Origin: Pedobacter sp. V48
Lineage (GTDB): Bacteria; Bacteroidota; Bacteroidia; Sphingobacteriales; Sphingobacteriaceae
Length of the DNA stretch: 59,282 nucleotides
Direction: 5' to 3'
Assembly (NCBI RefSeq): GCF_000523515.1
Contig: NZ_AWRU01000034.1
Span: forward strand, 3,293 to 62,574
Positions within the stretch are counted from its first letter, which is position 1. Each line of letters starts with the position of its first letter. The translations under genes and the position numbers were made by a program. Under the pieces are notes generated by a model. It made no database searches. It had not been told where the DNA came from and saw nothing but the letters and a program-made list of their open reading frames with translations. Below are positions 1-7,045 of the stretch, piece after piece.

Positions 1-127
1 AATAACAACAAACACTCGCTGTCAGAAAATTCCAGGCAATTTTTATGCAATGTTTACACAGGGTTTATACAATCAAAAGCCGCTTAAACACCCCTTTACA
101 ATCGTGTGATTAAAGGACAACCAGGCC

Positions 128-898
128 TTATCTTACCGACCTGTACCCAAGCTCTGCACCGCCACTAACGGGCAAAATTGTTCCGGTAATAAACCTGGCC
201 TTTTCCGAAAGTAGAAAAACACAGGCATCAGCAATCACATCTCCCTCCGGACAATAGCCCAATGGATGTATATCGTCCAGGTATTGCGCTATTGAAGCCG
301 GATTCTGTTGTTCTTTACTCCACTGTCGCAGCATAGGAGTCCAAACCCCGGCTGGCAGAACCGCATTTACACGTATTTTGTATTGCGCATAATCCAGCGC
401 CATCGATTTTGTTAGCGTATTCATTGCGCCTTTAGTAGCAGTGTAAGCCGCATGGTTTTCCTGACCTATTTCTCCAACAAGACTACTTGTATTCAAAATA
501 CATCCTTTAGATTCTTTTAATGCTTCAAATCCATATCGGGTTGTATAGAGTATACTTTTCAAATTCACATTCATCAAATTTTCCCATTCCTCATCGCTGG
601 TCTCATGTAAAGGTTTAGACGGCGAGGCCACACCTGCATTGTTATGGATCGCATCTAATTTCCCATAATGGGCTATTGCCTGTGCAATTGCTGTTTCAAC
701 ATTTTCAGCTTTAGATACATCGCATACGATACCAAGATGCGATGACCCCAATTGCCTTACAGCCTCTTCAACAGGTTGAGGCGAAGAGGCCGCAACAACC
801 ACATTTGCACCAGCTTCAGCATAAGCCTTTGCACACTCAAAACCAATCCCTGCTGAACCTCCTGTGAGGAAAATAACTTTACCGGATAATAATTGCAT
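128..898 (-). CDS. SDR oxidoreductase, likely L-fucose dehydrogenase
   Basis: A 256-residue classical short-chain dehydrogenase/reductase that should oxidise a sugar with NAD(P)+ in the cytoplasm. Visible motifs are the nucleotide-binding TGGSAGIG at residues 12-19, NNAG at 86-89 and a catalytic Ser138/139-Tyr152-x3-Lys156 set. The stretch around the active site (SSLVGEIGQ) and the C-terminal GGAELGY strongly recall human HSD17B14, a known L-fucose dehydrogenase. That comparison is from memory, not a search. The start at 898 is chosen because the reading frame upstream (to 1039) is basic and lies inside the preceding gene. It is the last gene of a four-gene minus-strand operon with L-fuconate dehydratase, so oxidation of L-fucose to the lactone, or of 2-keto-3-deoxy-L-fuconate, are the two likely reactions. 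The family is certain; the exact substrate is inferred. Confidence 0.85.
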   Translation of the reverse strand: MQLLSGKVIFLTGGSAGIGFECAKAYAEAGANVVVAASSPQPVEEAVRQLGSSHLGIVCDVSKAENVETAIAQAIAHYGKLDAIHNNAGVASPSKPLHETSDEEWENLMNVNLKSILYTTRYGFEALKESKGCILNTSSLVGEIGQENHAAYTATKGAMNTLTKSMALDYAQYKIRVNAVLPAGVWTPMLRQWSKEQQNPASIAQYLDDIHPLGYCPEGDVIADACVFLLSEKARFITGTILPVSGGAELGYRSVR

Positions 899-920
899 AT
901 TCACTATTTTTCTATAAATC

Positions 921-1337
921 TTAATCTGTATGGAAAACCTGCTCCATATCTGTCCATATTTTCTTTTTAGCCGCTGTTTCGGGCAACGGTTGCTGGCAAG
1001 GGTCAGTTTCTTTCCACCACCGCTGAGTCTCCGGATCATCAGCCATCTTCTTCATATCGGCATCAAAATCGGCACCTGCATATTCAAAATAGCTGAATAA
1101 ATAATAGGCATCACCTATCTTTTGCAGATAGATTGAATAATTCCTGATGTTACATTCTTTTATTTTTTTTAAAACGGATGGCCAGGCATTAGCATGTAAT
1201 TGCTTATAGTAAGCCAGTTTTTCGGGCTTTAAACCGGTTACAGAACCAAATCGTTTAACATCAACCTGTTTGGTTTCTTCTTTACAACCGGTCAGAAAAA
1301 GGCCGGTAATAAATACAATGAGAATATATTTTTTCAT
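921..1337 (-). CDS. RhaM-type L-rhamnose/L-fucose mutarotase, lipoprotein
   Basis: This 138-residue protein belongs to the L-rhamnose mutarotase (DUF718) family, which interconverts sugar anomers. The family pattern is visible: a LHANAWP stretch with the conserved His near the start of the domain, a central IYL...YLFSYFEY strand pair, and DPETQRWW near the C-terminus. Unlike cytosolic RhaM it begins with a hydrophobic signal ending in a lipobox (FLTGC), so it is probably a lipoprotein exported to the periplasm or outer membrane. Start 1337 puts the signal peptide at the N-terminus; a longer frame to 1364 would overlap the symporter. It lies one base from the symporter stop and 22 bases before the SDR gene. 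In this operon the natural substrate is more likely L-fucose than L-rhamnose (inference). Confidence 0.82.
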   Translation of the reverse strand: MKKYILIVFITGLFLTGCKEETKQVDVKRFGSVTGLKPEKLAYYKQLHANAWPSVLKKIKECNIRNYSIYLQKIGDAYYLFSYFEYAGADFDADMKKMADDPETQRWWKETDPCQQPLPETAAKKKIWTDMEQVFHTD

Positions 1338-1338
1338 T

Positions 1339-2982
1339 TTATCTGAATATATAATACAATACACCTGTCACCAACAAGAGCAAACCCGACAATACTTTGT
1401 AATTTCCTAATCCCTTCCAGGCATTGCCCTGCAAAGGCTCCCAGGGCGATTTCCAATAAAGCTGTGCGCTCTCTTCGGTATGTTGCACCGGATAGATATA
1501 AGAGAAGCTTACCTGAATAACCACGCAGGTACAAAAAAGGTAAAATGCCATCATCATAAACGGTATATGGCCAATTAGGGTTTCAGGAAATATCTTATTG
1601 ATGGCAAATACCACTACCCCCAGAACAGACCCGATCCATAAGGTTAGTTTGGCAGATTGGGCAGATGCTCCTTTCCAAAAAACACCCAGCAAAAACACAC
1701 ATGTTATTGGCGGGGCAATGTGCGCTATAATATCATTGATGCCACTAAATATGCTTTCATACCGATTTAATAAAGGCAACAATCCTAATGAAAATACAAG
1801 GGCAATACCAGCTGCCATTTTCCCTATCCTGATCAATTGTTTATCTGATGCCTCGGGGCGATAACGCTGATACATATCGTAACTCACCATTGTTGAAATG
1901 GAATTTAAGGCTCCTGAAACCTGACTCATTAAGCCCGATAAAAGGGCTGCTACTAAAACACCAATCAATCCTGAAGGCAGCAGCTGAGTGATCATCAGGG
2001 TATAAATGCCCTTTGAGTTTACATTTCCCTTATCGTCAACACCTAAACTACTTACGTCTAAATGTCCGGTCTGCACCAAAGTATAGGCGAACAAGCCTGG
2101 CAACACAAAAATAAAAACAGGTAAGATTTTTATAAAACCACAAAATAACGGCCCTACTCTTGCGTGATTCTCATCTTTAGCACCAAGCACCCGCTGTACA
2201 ATGGTCTGATCTGCACACCAATACCAGATGCCCAAAATAGGATAGCCTAAAAACACAGTATACCAGGGCATACCGCTGCTATCACCATGCGGGCGAAGCA
2301 TCGAAAGTTTATCCATCTCACCTTTATTTTTTAATACATCCGTCATTGGTTCCCATCCACCCATTTTATAAAAGGCAGCATAGCTGATAATAAAGGCTCC
2401 TGTCAGCAAAACAACTGTTTGAATAGATTCTGTTACAACAACAGCTTTTAGCCCGCCTATGATGGTATAAATAGCTGTGACTATACAAATTACAATTACA
2501 CTCACATACATGTTCAATCCAAACAGGGTCTTTAATACAATACCACCTGCCAGCATAGAGAATGCGATATGGATAATTATTGCTGATACTACTGAAATGA
2601 CAGCGAGCCAGTCGCGACTGGAACGGTCGTAGCGCTTTTCCAGAAAATCGGGCAGCGTAGCAACACCCGACTTAATGTAAAATGGCACAAAAAAGAGCGA
2701 CAACAAGATAAGTGTAAACGCTGCCATCCATTCAAAATTACCATTAAGCAAACCACTATCAAACCCGCTTTGCGCAAGGCTAACCAAATGGACTGTAGAA
2801 ATATTTGTGGCAAACAGCGCCAATCCTATTGCCGGCCATTTCAGCGTTTTACCTGCCAGAAAATACTCGCCGGCAGCATTTGCTTTGCTTTTACGCCGGT
2901 GACTGATCCCCGCCCATAAGCCTATAGCTAAAATACCGAGTATATACAGGATACTAATGCTTAAGTCTAGTGATTTTAACAT
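1339..2982 (-). CDS. Sodium:solute symporter (SSS family sugar transporter)
   Basis: A 547-residue inner-membrane protein with about 13-14 hydrophobic segments. It fits the sodium/solute symporter family, the SGLT-like sugar branch. Family features visible are the N-terminal GEYFLAGKTLKWPAIGLALFATN stretch (TM1 with substrate-path residues, described here by position about 38-60), a GGLKAVVVTES segment typical of the sodium-site TM5 region, and a final TM near the C-terminus. It is co-directional with L-fuconate dehydratase (20-base gap) and abuts the mutarotase gene, so it probably imports L-fucose or a related 6-deoxysugar with sodium. Length is normal for the family. Substrate is inferred only from neighbours. 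Confidence 0.88.
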   Translation of the reverse strand: MLKSLDLSISILYILGILAIGLWAGISHRRKSKANAAGEYFLAGKTLKWPAIGLALFATNISTVHLVSLAQSGFDSGLLNGNFEWMAAFTLILLSLFFVPFYIKSGVATLPDFLEKRYDRSSRDWLAVISVVSAIIIHIAFSMLAGGIVLKTLFGLNMYVSVIVICIVTAIYTIIGGLKAVVVTESIQTVVLLTGAFIISYAAFYKMGGWEPMTDVLKNKGEMDKLSMLRPHGDSSGMPWYTVFLGYPILGIWYWCADQTIVQRVLGAKDENHARVGPLFCGFIKILPVFIFVLPGLFAYTLVQTGHLDVSSLGVDDKGNVNSKGIYTLMITQLLPSGLIGVLVAALLSGLMSQVSGALNSISTMVSYDMYQRYRPEASDKQLIRIGKMAAGIALVFSLGLLPLLNRYESIFSGINDIIAHIAPPITCVFLLGVFWKGASAQSAKLTLWIGSVLGVVVFAINKIFPETLIGHIPFMMMAFYLFCTCVVIQVSFSYIYPVQHTEESAQLYWKSPWEPLQGNAWKGLGNYKVLSGLLLLVTGVLYYIFR

Positions 2983-3002
2983 TGGTTATATTTTTCTGGT
3001 GT

Positions 3003-4232
3003 TTAATTTAAGGGTTTCAAATCGCAACTGCTGCCAGGCTCCATTGGCGTTTTATAAACCCCGCCTTCTATAATAACCGGATGTACAAAGTGCTTTTGCA
3101 AATGGGGAATGTGTTCCAGAAATAAAGCTTCATGACCCATTGTAATATGATTAAATAGCACCAAATGCTGATGAAGCTGCCCCATATCGCCTACATGGGG
3201 TACCACTGGAATTCCATATTTGCGACAAAGCAGGCTAATAGTAATAAATTCACTTACGCCACCTACCCTTACTGCATCAACCTGCATAAAACCTGCAGAT
3301 CCGGTTTGCAAATAGTTCTTAAAGATAATCCGGTTTGGCACATGCTCTCCTAATGCAAGTTTGGTTGGGGCAATAGCATCGGCCAGTGTTTTATGCGCAA
3401 GTATATCATCCGGATGAGTTGGCTCTTCTATCCAGTATGGATTCATGCCCTGCAGCTCTTTGCATATTTTTAGTGCTTGTGGTAATGTCCACTGCTGGTT
3501 TGCATCCAGCATTACCTTTACATCATTTCCAGCTACTTCACGCACTATATGAGACCTGCGGATGTCCCTTTGCGGATCAGTACTGCCAACTTTCAGTTTC
3601 ATAGCTGTAAATCCTTCAGCAATGGCTTTCTTACAATTTTCACGGACCTTTTCATCTGAATAGTTAAACCAGCCTATTGAAGTATCATACCCTGGATAGC
3701 CCTTGGTAATGATTTGCTTGCGAGCCTCTTTACCAGCCTCATTTTCTTTTAATAATTGCAAAGCCTGGCTGGCTGTAAACTCATCTTCTAAATAAGACAG
3801 ATCAAGCGTATTTACTATTTCCTGTGGTGATAAATCATTTAACAATTTCCAAAGTGGAACCCCTCTCTTTTTTGCCCAAAGGTCATAACAGGCATTGGTA
3901 ACAGAAGCAAGAGCCAAATGTACTATACCTTTATGTGGTCCAAGCCAACGAAATTGCTGCTCATTGGACAGCTGATTAAACACACTTCCAAAATCAAACA
4001 TCAGTTCTTCAATATCTCTTCCCTTTAGCTGATCTGCATAGAACTGCGCAGCCTTGCATACAAGGTCATTTCCTTCTCCAAGAGTAAATGCAAAACCCGT
4101 CCCTACCAAACCATTATCATCAACAAGATTGGTTACTGCATAAGAATATATGGGATCACGATGAATGGCATCACTGCCCGCACCTTTAGCTAGCGGAAAC
4201 CTGGCATCCTGTATATTTATCCTTTTAATCAT
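3003..4232 (-). CDS. L-fuconate dehydratase (enolase superfamily)
   Basis: 409 residues, mandelate-racemase-like branch of the enolase superfamily. The catalytic Lys pair is KLK at 212-214. Metal ligands fit Asp243 (MLDANQQW), Glu269 (WIEEP) and Glu296 (LGEH). The second-half base fits His346 (PHVGDMG). The N-terminal capping domain carries SDAIHRDPIYSYAV, typical of L-fuconate dehydratases and their eukaryotic homologue ENOSF1. The enzyme removes water from L-fuconate to give 2-keto-3-deoxy-L-fuconate in the non-phosphorylating fucose pathway. It is the first gene of the minus-strand operon, so its promoter must lie in 4233-4383, a divergent region shared with the sigma-factor gene. Later pathway steps are not in the window and may lie beyond the left edge. 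Confidence 0.88.
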   Translation of the reverse strand: MIKRINIQDARFPLAKGAGSDAIHRDPIYSYAVTNLVDDNGLVGTGFAFTLGEGNDLVCKAAQFYADQLKGRDIEELMFDFGSVFNQLSNEQQFRWLGPHKGIVHLALASVTNACYDLWAKKRGVPLWKLLNDLSPQEIVNTLDLSYLEDEFTASQALQLLKENEAGKEARKQIITKGYPGYDTSIGWFNYSDEKVRENCKKAIAEGFTAMKLKVGSTDPQRDIRRSHIVREVAGNDVKVMLDANQQWTLPQALKICKELQGMNPYWIEEPTHPDDILAHKTLADAIAPTKLALGEHVPNRIIFKNYLQTGSAGFMQVDAVRVGGVSEFITISLLCRKYGIPVVPHVGDMGQLHQHLVLFNHITMGHEALFLEHIPHLQKHFVHPVIIEGGVYKTPMEPGSSCDLKPLN

Positions 4233-4350
4233 AAATCTAAATTAGTGTGTTCCTTTGCTCCGAACAATGCATTATACTTCTGTTTTAATGAATTATTCTA
4301 TTACTTTAAATAATTCTTCATTACATTGTTTATAACAAGTCTAAATAAGC

Positions 4351-4358
4351 TATATTTG
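4351..4358 (+). promoter_or_regulatory. Candidate -7 element for the ECF sigma gene
   Basis: TATATTTG matches the Bacteroidota TAnnTTTG -7 element and lies 26 bases before the sigma-factor start. A TTG at 4326-4328 could serve as the -33 element. It is a pattern match only. Confidence 0.4.
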
Positions 4359-4383
4359 CCCAGAATCACAAAACGCCAGGGCA

Positions 4384-4929
4384 TTGTCAGACAGAAAAGC
4401 TACAGATTATGACACCAATCCTCTCCGGATCGACGAACAAGCGTTCGAAACCGTATATAATCTGTATTGGGAAAAAGTTTATGCTGTTTGCTACAACAAT
4501 ATCCGTGAAATAGAACCTGCAAAAGAGATGGTTCAGGATATCTTTAAGTCACTTTGGGAACGACGCCACGAGCTTGAACTTGAAAAAGTAAGCAACTATC
4601 TAATCAGATCTGCCAAGTTTAAAACTTTCGAATACATCAGAAATAAAGTTAGCAGACAAAAGCATGTAACCATCAAAATGCAATATGAATGTTCATCCAG
4701 CAACTGCACCGAAGAGCATGTTTTATTTAACAATCTTAAAGAAAAGGTAAATATCCTTGTAGATACGCTGCCGTGCCAATGCAAAAGAGTTTACAAGATG
4801 AGCCGCGAGCAAGGGCTTAGCAATAAAGAAATTGCCTCTGCTCTTTTAATTACAGAACGTGCGGTAGAATATCATATTACCAAAGCAATGAGCGTGCTCA
4901 AAATTAAACTTGCTCCCTATAATAATTAA
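4384..4929 (+). CDS. ECF RNA polymerase sigma factor, FecI-like
   Basis: A 181-residue sigma factor. Residues about 20-85 match sigma region 2 (NLYWEKVYAVCYNNI, then EEMVQDIFKSLWERR-like acidic/aromatic helix). Residues about 125-175 match region 4, a helix-turn-helix (GLSNKEIASALLITERAVEYHITKA). There is no extra C-terminal domain, as in Bacteroidota FecI-type factors. The start appears to be TTG at 4384; no better upstream ATG is in frame. The next gene is its FecR-like anti-sigma factor. Two copies of a matching promoter-like motif, one before the anti-sigma gene and one before the TonB receptor, suggest it drives the iron-uptake locus to its right. Confidence 0.9.
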   Translation: MSDRKATDYDTNPLRIDEQAFETVYNLYWEKVYAVCYNNIREIEPAKEMVQDIFKSLWERRHELELEKVSNYLIRSAKFKTFEYIRNKVSRQKHVTIKMQYECSSSNCTEEHVLFNNLKEKVNILVDTLPCQCKRVYKMSREQGLSNKEIASALLITERAVEYHITKAMSVLKIKLAPYNN

Positions 4930-4946
4930 TTTTCAATAATGCTTAC

Positions 4947-4973
4947 GGAAATTACGGTGTTATGCTACTTACA
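4947..4973 (+). promoter_or_regulatory. Candidate ECF-sigma promoter (copy 1)
   Basis: GGAAATT followed, starting 12 bases after its first G, by GTTATGCTACTTACA. The 15-base downstream part is identical to a second copy at 7007-7021. The GGAA-type -35 and the position before the anti-sigma gene fit an ECF promoter. Spacing differs by one base between the two copies. Confidence 0.5.
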
Positions 4974-5050
4974 TTTAAAGAGCTAATTTTATATAAGTTT
5001 ATATTACTTTTACCAAAGGGACCTATAGTTTAGGTAACTGTAAAGCCATT

Positions 5051-5692
5051 ATGAATATCAATCAAGAACTGATAGAGAGATACCATAGAGATGAGTGCAC
5101 CAAAGAGGAACGCAAGGCGGTAGAGGATTGGCTGTTTACAGATGATTTTGCAGAAGAGCTTGATCTTCCTATAGGTGAGAACAAGACCGAACACAAGGCC
5201 TCTATTTGGAATGAAATAGCTCCTGTGCTTCCCAAAGAACGCATTATCAAAAGCCATTTGTTTTCATTTTGGAAAGGTGCAGTTGCTGCGTCATTTGTTT
5301 TAGGATTAATAGGTCTGAGTTTTTATCCACTTACATTAAAAACAAAAAATGATTCGCCTCAACTCGTATCAATTGATAATACTTCTGCAATAAGCGTAAG
5401 ACATCTTGATTCTAAAGGATATAATATTTCTGTTGGGCCCAATACATTTGCCAAGATTAATTACGCAACAGGTTCAGTTGATCTTTCGGGAAGTATGCTG
5501 ATTTCTCCTAAAAAGGATGTAGAGCTTAAATTTAAAGGAACTGACAAAAAGATATCTTTAAAAATGGGACAAACCTACATTATCCTAAATGGTAAAACAG
5601 GTGAGGATAAGATCATTGTAGTTAGCGAAAGAAACCTGATGGACCTGCCACCTGTGCTACAAAAACAAATTATAAATCAGTTCAGCATCTAA
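5051..5692 (+). CDS. FecR-like anti-sigma factor
   Basis: 213 residues. An N-terminal cytoplasmic part (1-about 70) contains the anti-sigma type segment ELIERYHRDECTKEERKAVEDWL, a common opening for Bacteroidota FecR proteins. One transmembrane helix follows at about 75-95. The periplasmic part is short and carries FecR-like beta segments (SVDLSGSMLISPKK...). It lacks the extra C-terminal signalling repeats of larger FecR proteins, being roughly two thirds of the usual 300-390 residues. It should hold the upstream sigma factor inactive until the outer-membrane receptor signals. No separate N-terminal signalling extension is obvious in the TonB receptor, so how the signal passes is not clear from sequence. 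Confidence 0.8.
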   Translation: MNINQELIERYHRDECTKEERKAVEDWLFTDDFAEELDLPIGENKTEHKASIWNEIAPVLPKERIIKSHLFSFWKGAVAASFVLGLIGLSFYPLTLKTKNDSPQLVSIDNTSAISVRHLDSKGYNISVGPNTFAKINYATGSVDLSGSMLISPKKDVELKFKGTDKKISLKMGQTYIILNGKTGEDKIIVVSERNLMDLPPVLQKQIINQFSI

Positions 5693-5709
5693 TAAACCCC
5701 TGACCGTCC

Positions 5710-6957
5710 TTGCAAGAAAAAACAATATATAAATCTGTTAAAAAGGTCATTCTTTTATTAGCCGTAGCAATATTATCACTAAGCATTTATTCCTGCTCTC
5801 AAAAACATGAGCACACAAGTGTACTGGGTGGTAAGAATTACAGCATCTATATTCTTGGAAAAAATGGTAAAGAATATATTATTGAAACGAACGCCTTAGA
5901 TAGTGGTAAAATATTACCTGAAAAACAGGGTGCTATTTTGGATGTAAAAACAATGGACAGAGATATCATTGTTAAAGACGGCAGCTATTATCATTTAAAC
6001 AGAAAGAAAGCCCAACTATCTAAATACAATATACAGAATGATTCCTTGTATACTATTGCATCTATACCACTAAAAGATTTTTCGATAGAGAATTACTTCT
6101 GGGCAGGCAAAGATTCTTTGTTGTTAACAGGCTTGGACATTAAAGATTTTACGCAAACAAAGTATGTTCTGATTGAAACCGGAAAGATGAGTATGCTCTC
6201 TTCAGGTAATCTTGCTATTCCGCAGCCCTCGGGCAAGTTTACTTCTATGTCAATTGGCTTTGTAGAATTGCGTAAAAGTCATCTCTTTATTGGTTATACT
6301 TATCATCAGCAATTAAGTTCTTCTAATTACACAACGAGTGATACTACTTATATTGCTGAGTTGGGTTATCCTCAAATGAAACTTTTAAAGATCAACAAAG
6401 ATACCCGCTCAACCTATCCGGGGGGGATAAACACCGTGCAATCATATTCCTTTAATGATGAACAGAACAATTATTACTTCATGTCGTGCCCCGGAATTGC
6501 GCTTGGCAATCGCCCTGATCTGCCGACTGGAATATTCAGAATTAAAGCGGGAGCGGAAAGTCTGGATAAGGACTACTTTATTAATATATCTTCATCGGTG
6601 GTAAAAAACCATGCCTATGGCATGTGGTACCTTGGCAACAACAAGGCCATTATAAGAAGTGAAAGAAAGGATCTTTTTAAAGGGCTTGGTGATCATTACA
6701 GCACTGCTCATTTTGAATTTTACCTGATCGATCTTGCTGCCGCAAAGGTGCTAAAGAAACTAGATCTTCCTCTTGATAAGGGAACAAGAAGAGAGTGCGT
6801 TATTGTAAAAGACAACATAGCGTATATTGCTGTAAACTCAAGTACTAAAGGCAACTTTGTATGGATGTACAATGTCGAAACAAACAGTTTAAAAAAAGGC
6901 CTTGAACTGGCTGGCAATACCGATTTTATAATGCGTATTGACAAGCTAAATCCTTAG
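5710..6957 (+). CDS. DUF4374 lipoprotein, XusB-like (first copy)
   Basis: A 415-residue secreted protein with signal peptide and lipobox (IYSCS), built of beta-strand repeats typical of DUF4374 (propeller-like). It is clearly paralogous to the protein at 9459-10661: both contain DGxYYHxNxxxxxLxKY, the same F-W/Y-AG/D segment, MWYxGNxKAIxRS, and end with IxRIxKL. Proteins of this type in Bacteroides bind iron-siderophore complexes at the cell surface for a partner TonB receptor (XusB of XusABC, from memory). The start codon seems to be TTG at 5710, 17 bases after the anti-sigma stop, so the two genes probably share a transcript. Function as siderophore-binding lipoprotein is inferred from family and context. 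Confidence 0.75.
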   Translation: MQEKTIYKSVKKVILLLAVAILSLSIYSCSQKHEHTSVLGGKNYSIYILGKNGKEYIIETNALDSGKILPEKQGAILDVKTMDRDIIVKDGSYYHLNRKKAQLSKYNIQNDSLYTIASIPLKDFSIENYFWAGKDSLLLTGLDIKDFTQTKYVLIETGKMSMLSSGNLAIPQPSGKFTSMSIGFVELRKSHLFIGYTYHQQLSSSNYTTSDTTYIAELGYPQMKLLKINKDTRSTYPGGINTVQSYSFNDEQNNYYFMSCPGIALGNRPDLPTGIFRIKAGAESLDKDYFINISSSVVKNHAYGMWYLGNNKAIIRSERKDLFKGLGDHYSTAHFEFYLIDLAAAKVLKKLDLPLDKGTRRECVIVKDNIAYIAVNSSTKGNFVWMYNVETNSLKKGLELAGNTDFIMRIDKLNP

Positions 6958-6995
6958 CATCAATTATTTTAATATTTTTTGCTTTCTCACCTTCG

Positions 6996-7021
6996 GGAAA
7001 GTTGTGGTTATGCTACTTACA
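6996..7021 (+). promoter_or_regulatory. Candidate ECF-sigma promoter (copy 2)
   Basis: GGAAAGTT followed by GTTATGCTACTTACA, the latter identical to the copy at 4959-4973. It lies 25 bases before the TonB receptor start, a normal leader length. A perfect 15-base repeat before two genes of one locus is unlikely by chance. Confidence 0.5.
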
Positions 7022-7045
7022 GTATAAATACACAATATTAAAGTA

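Noticed and set aside
2589..2813. Alternative reading frame within the symporter gene
   Set aside because: It lies entirely inside a well-supported membrane-protein gene and lacks independent features.
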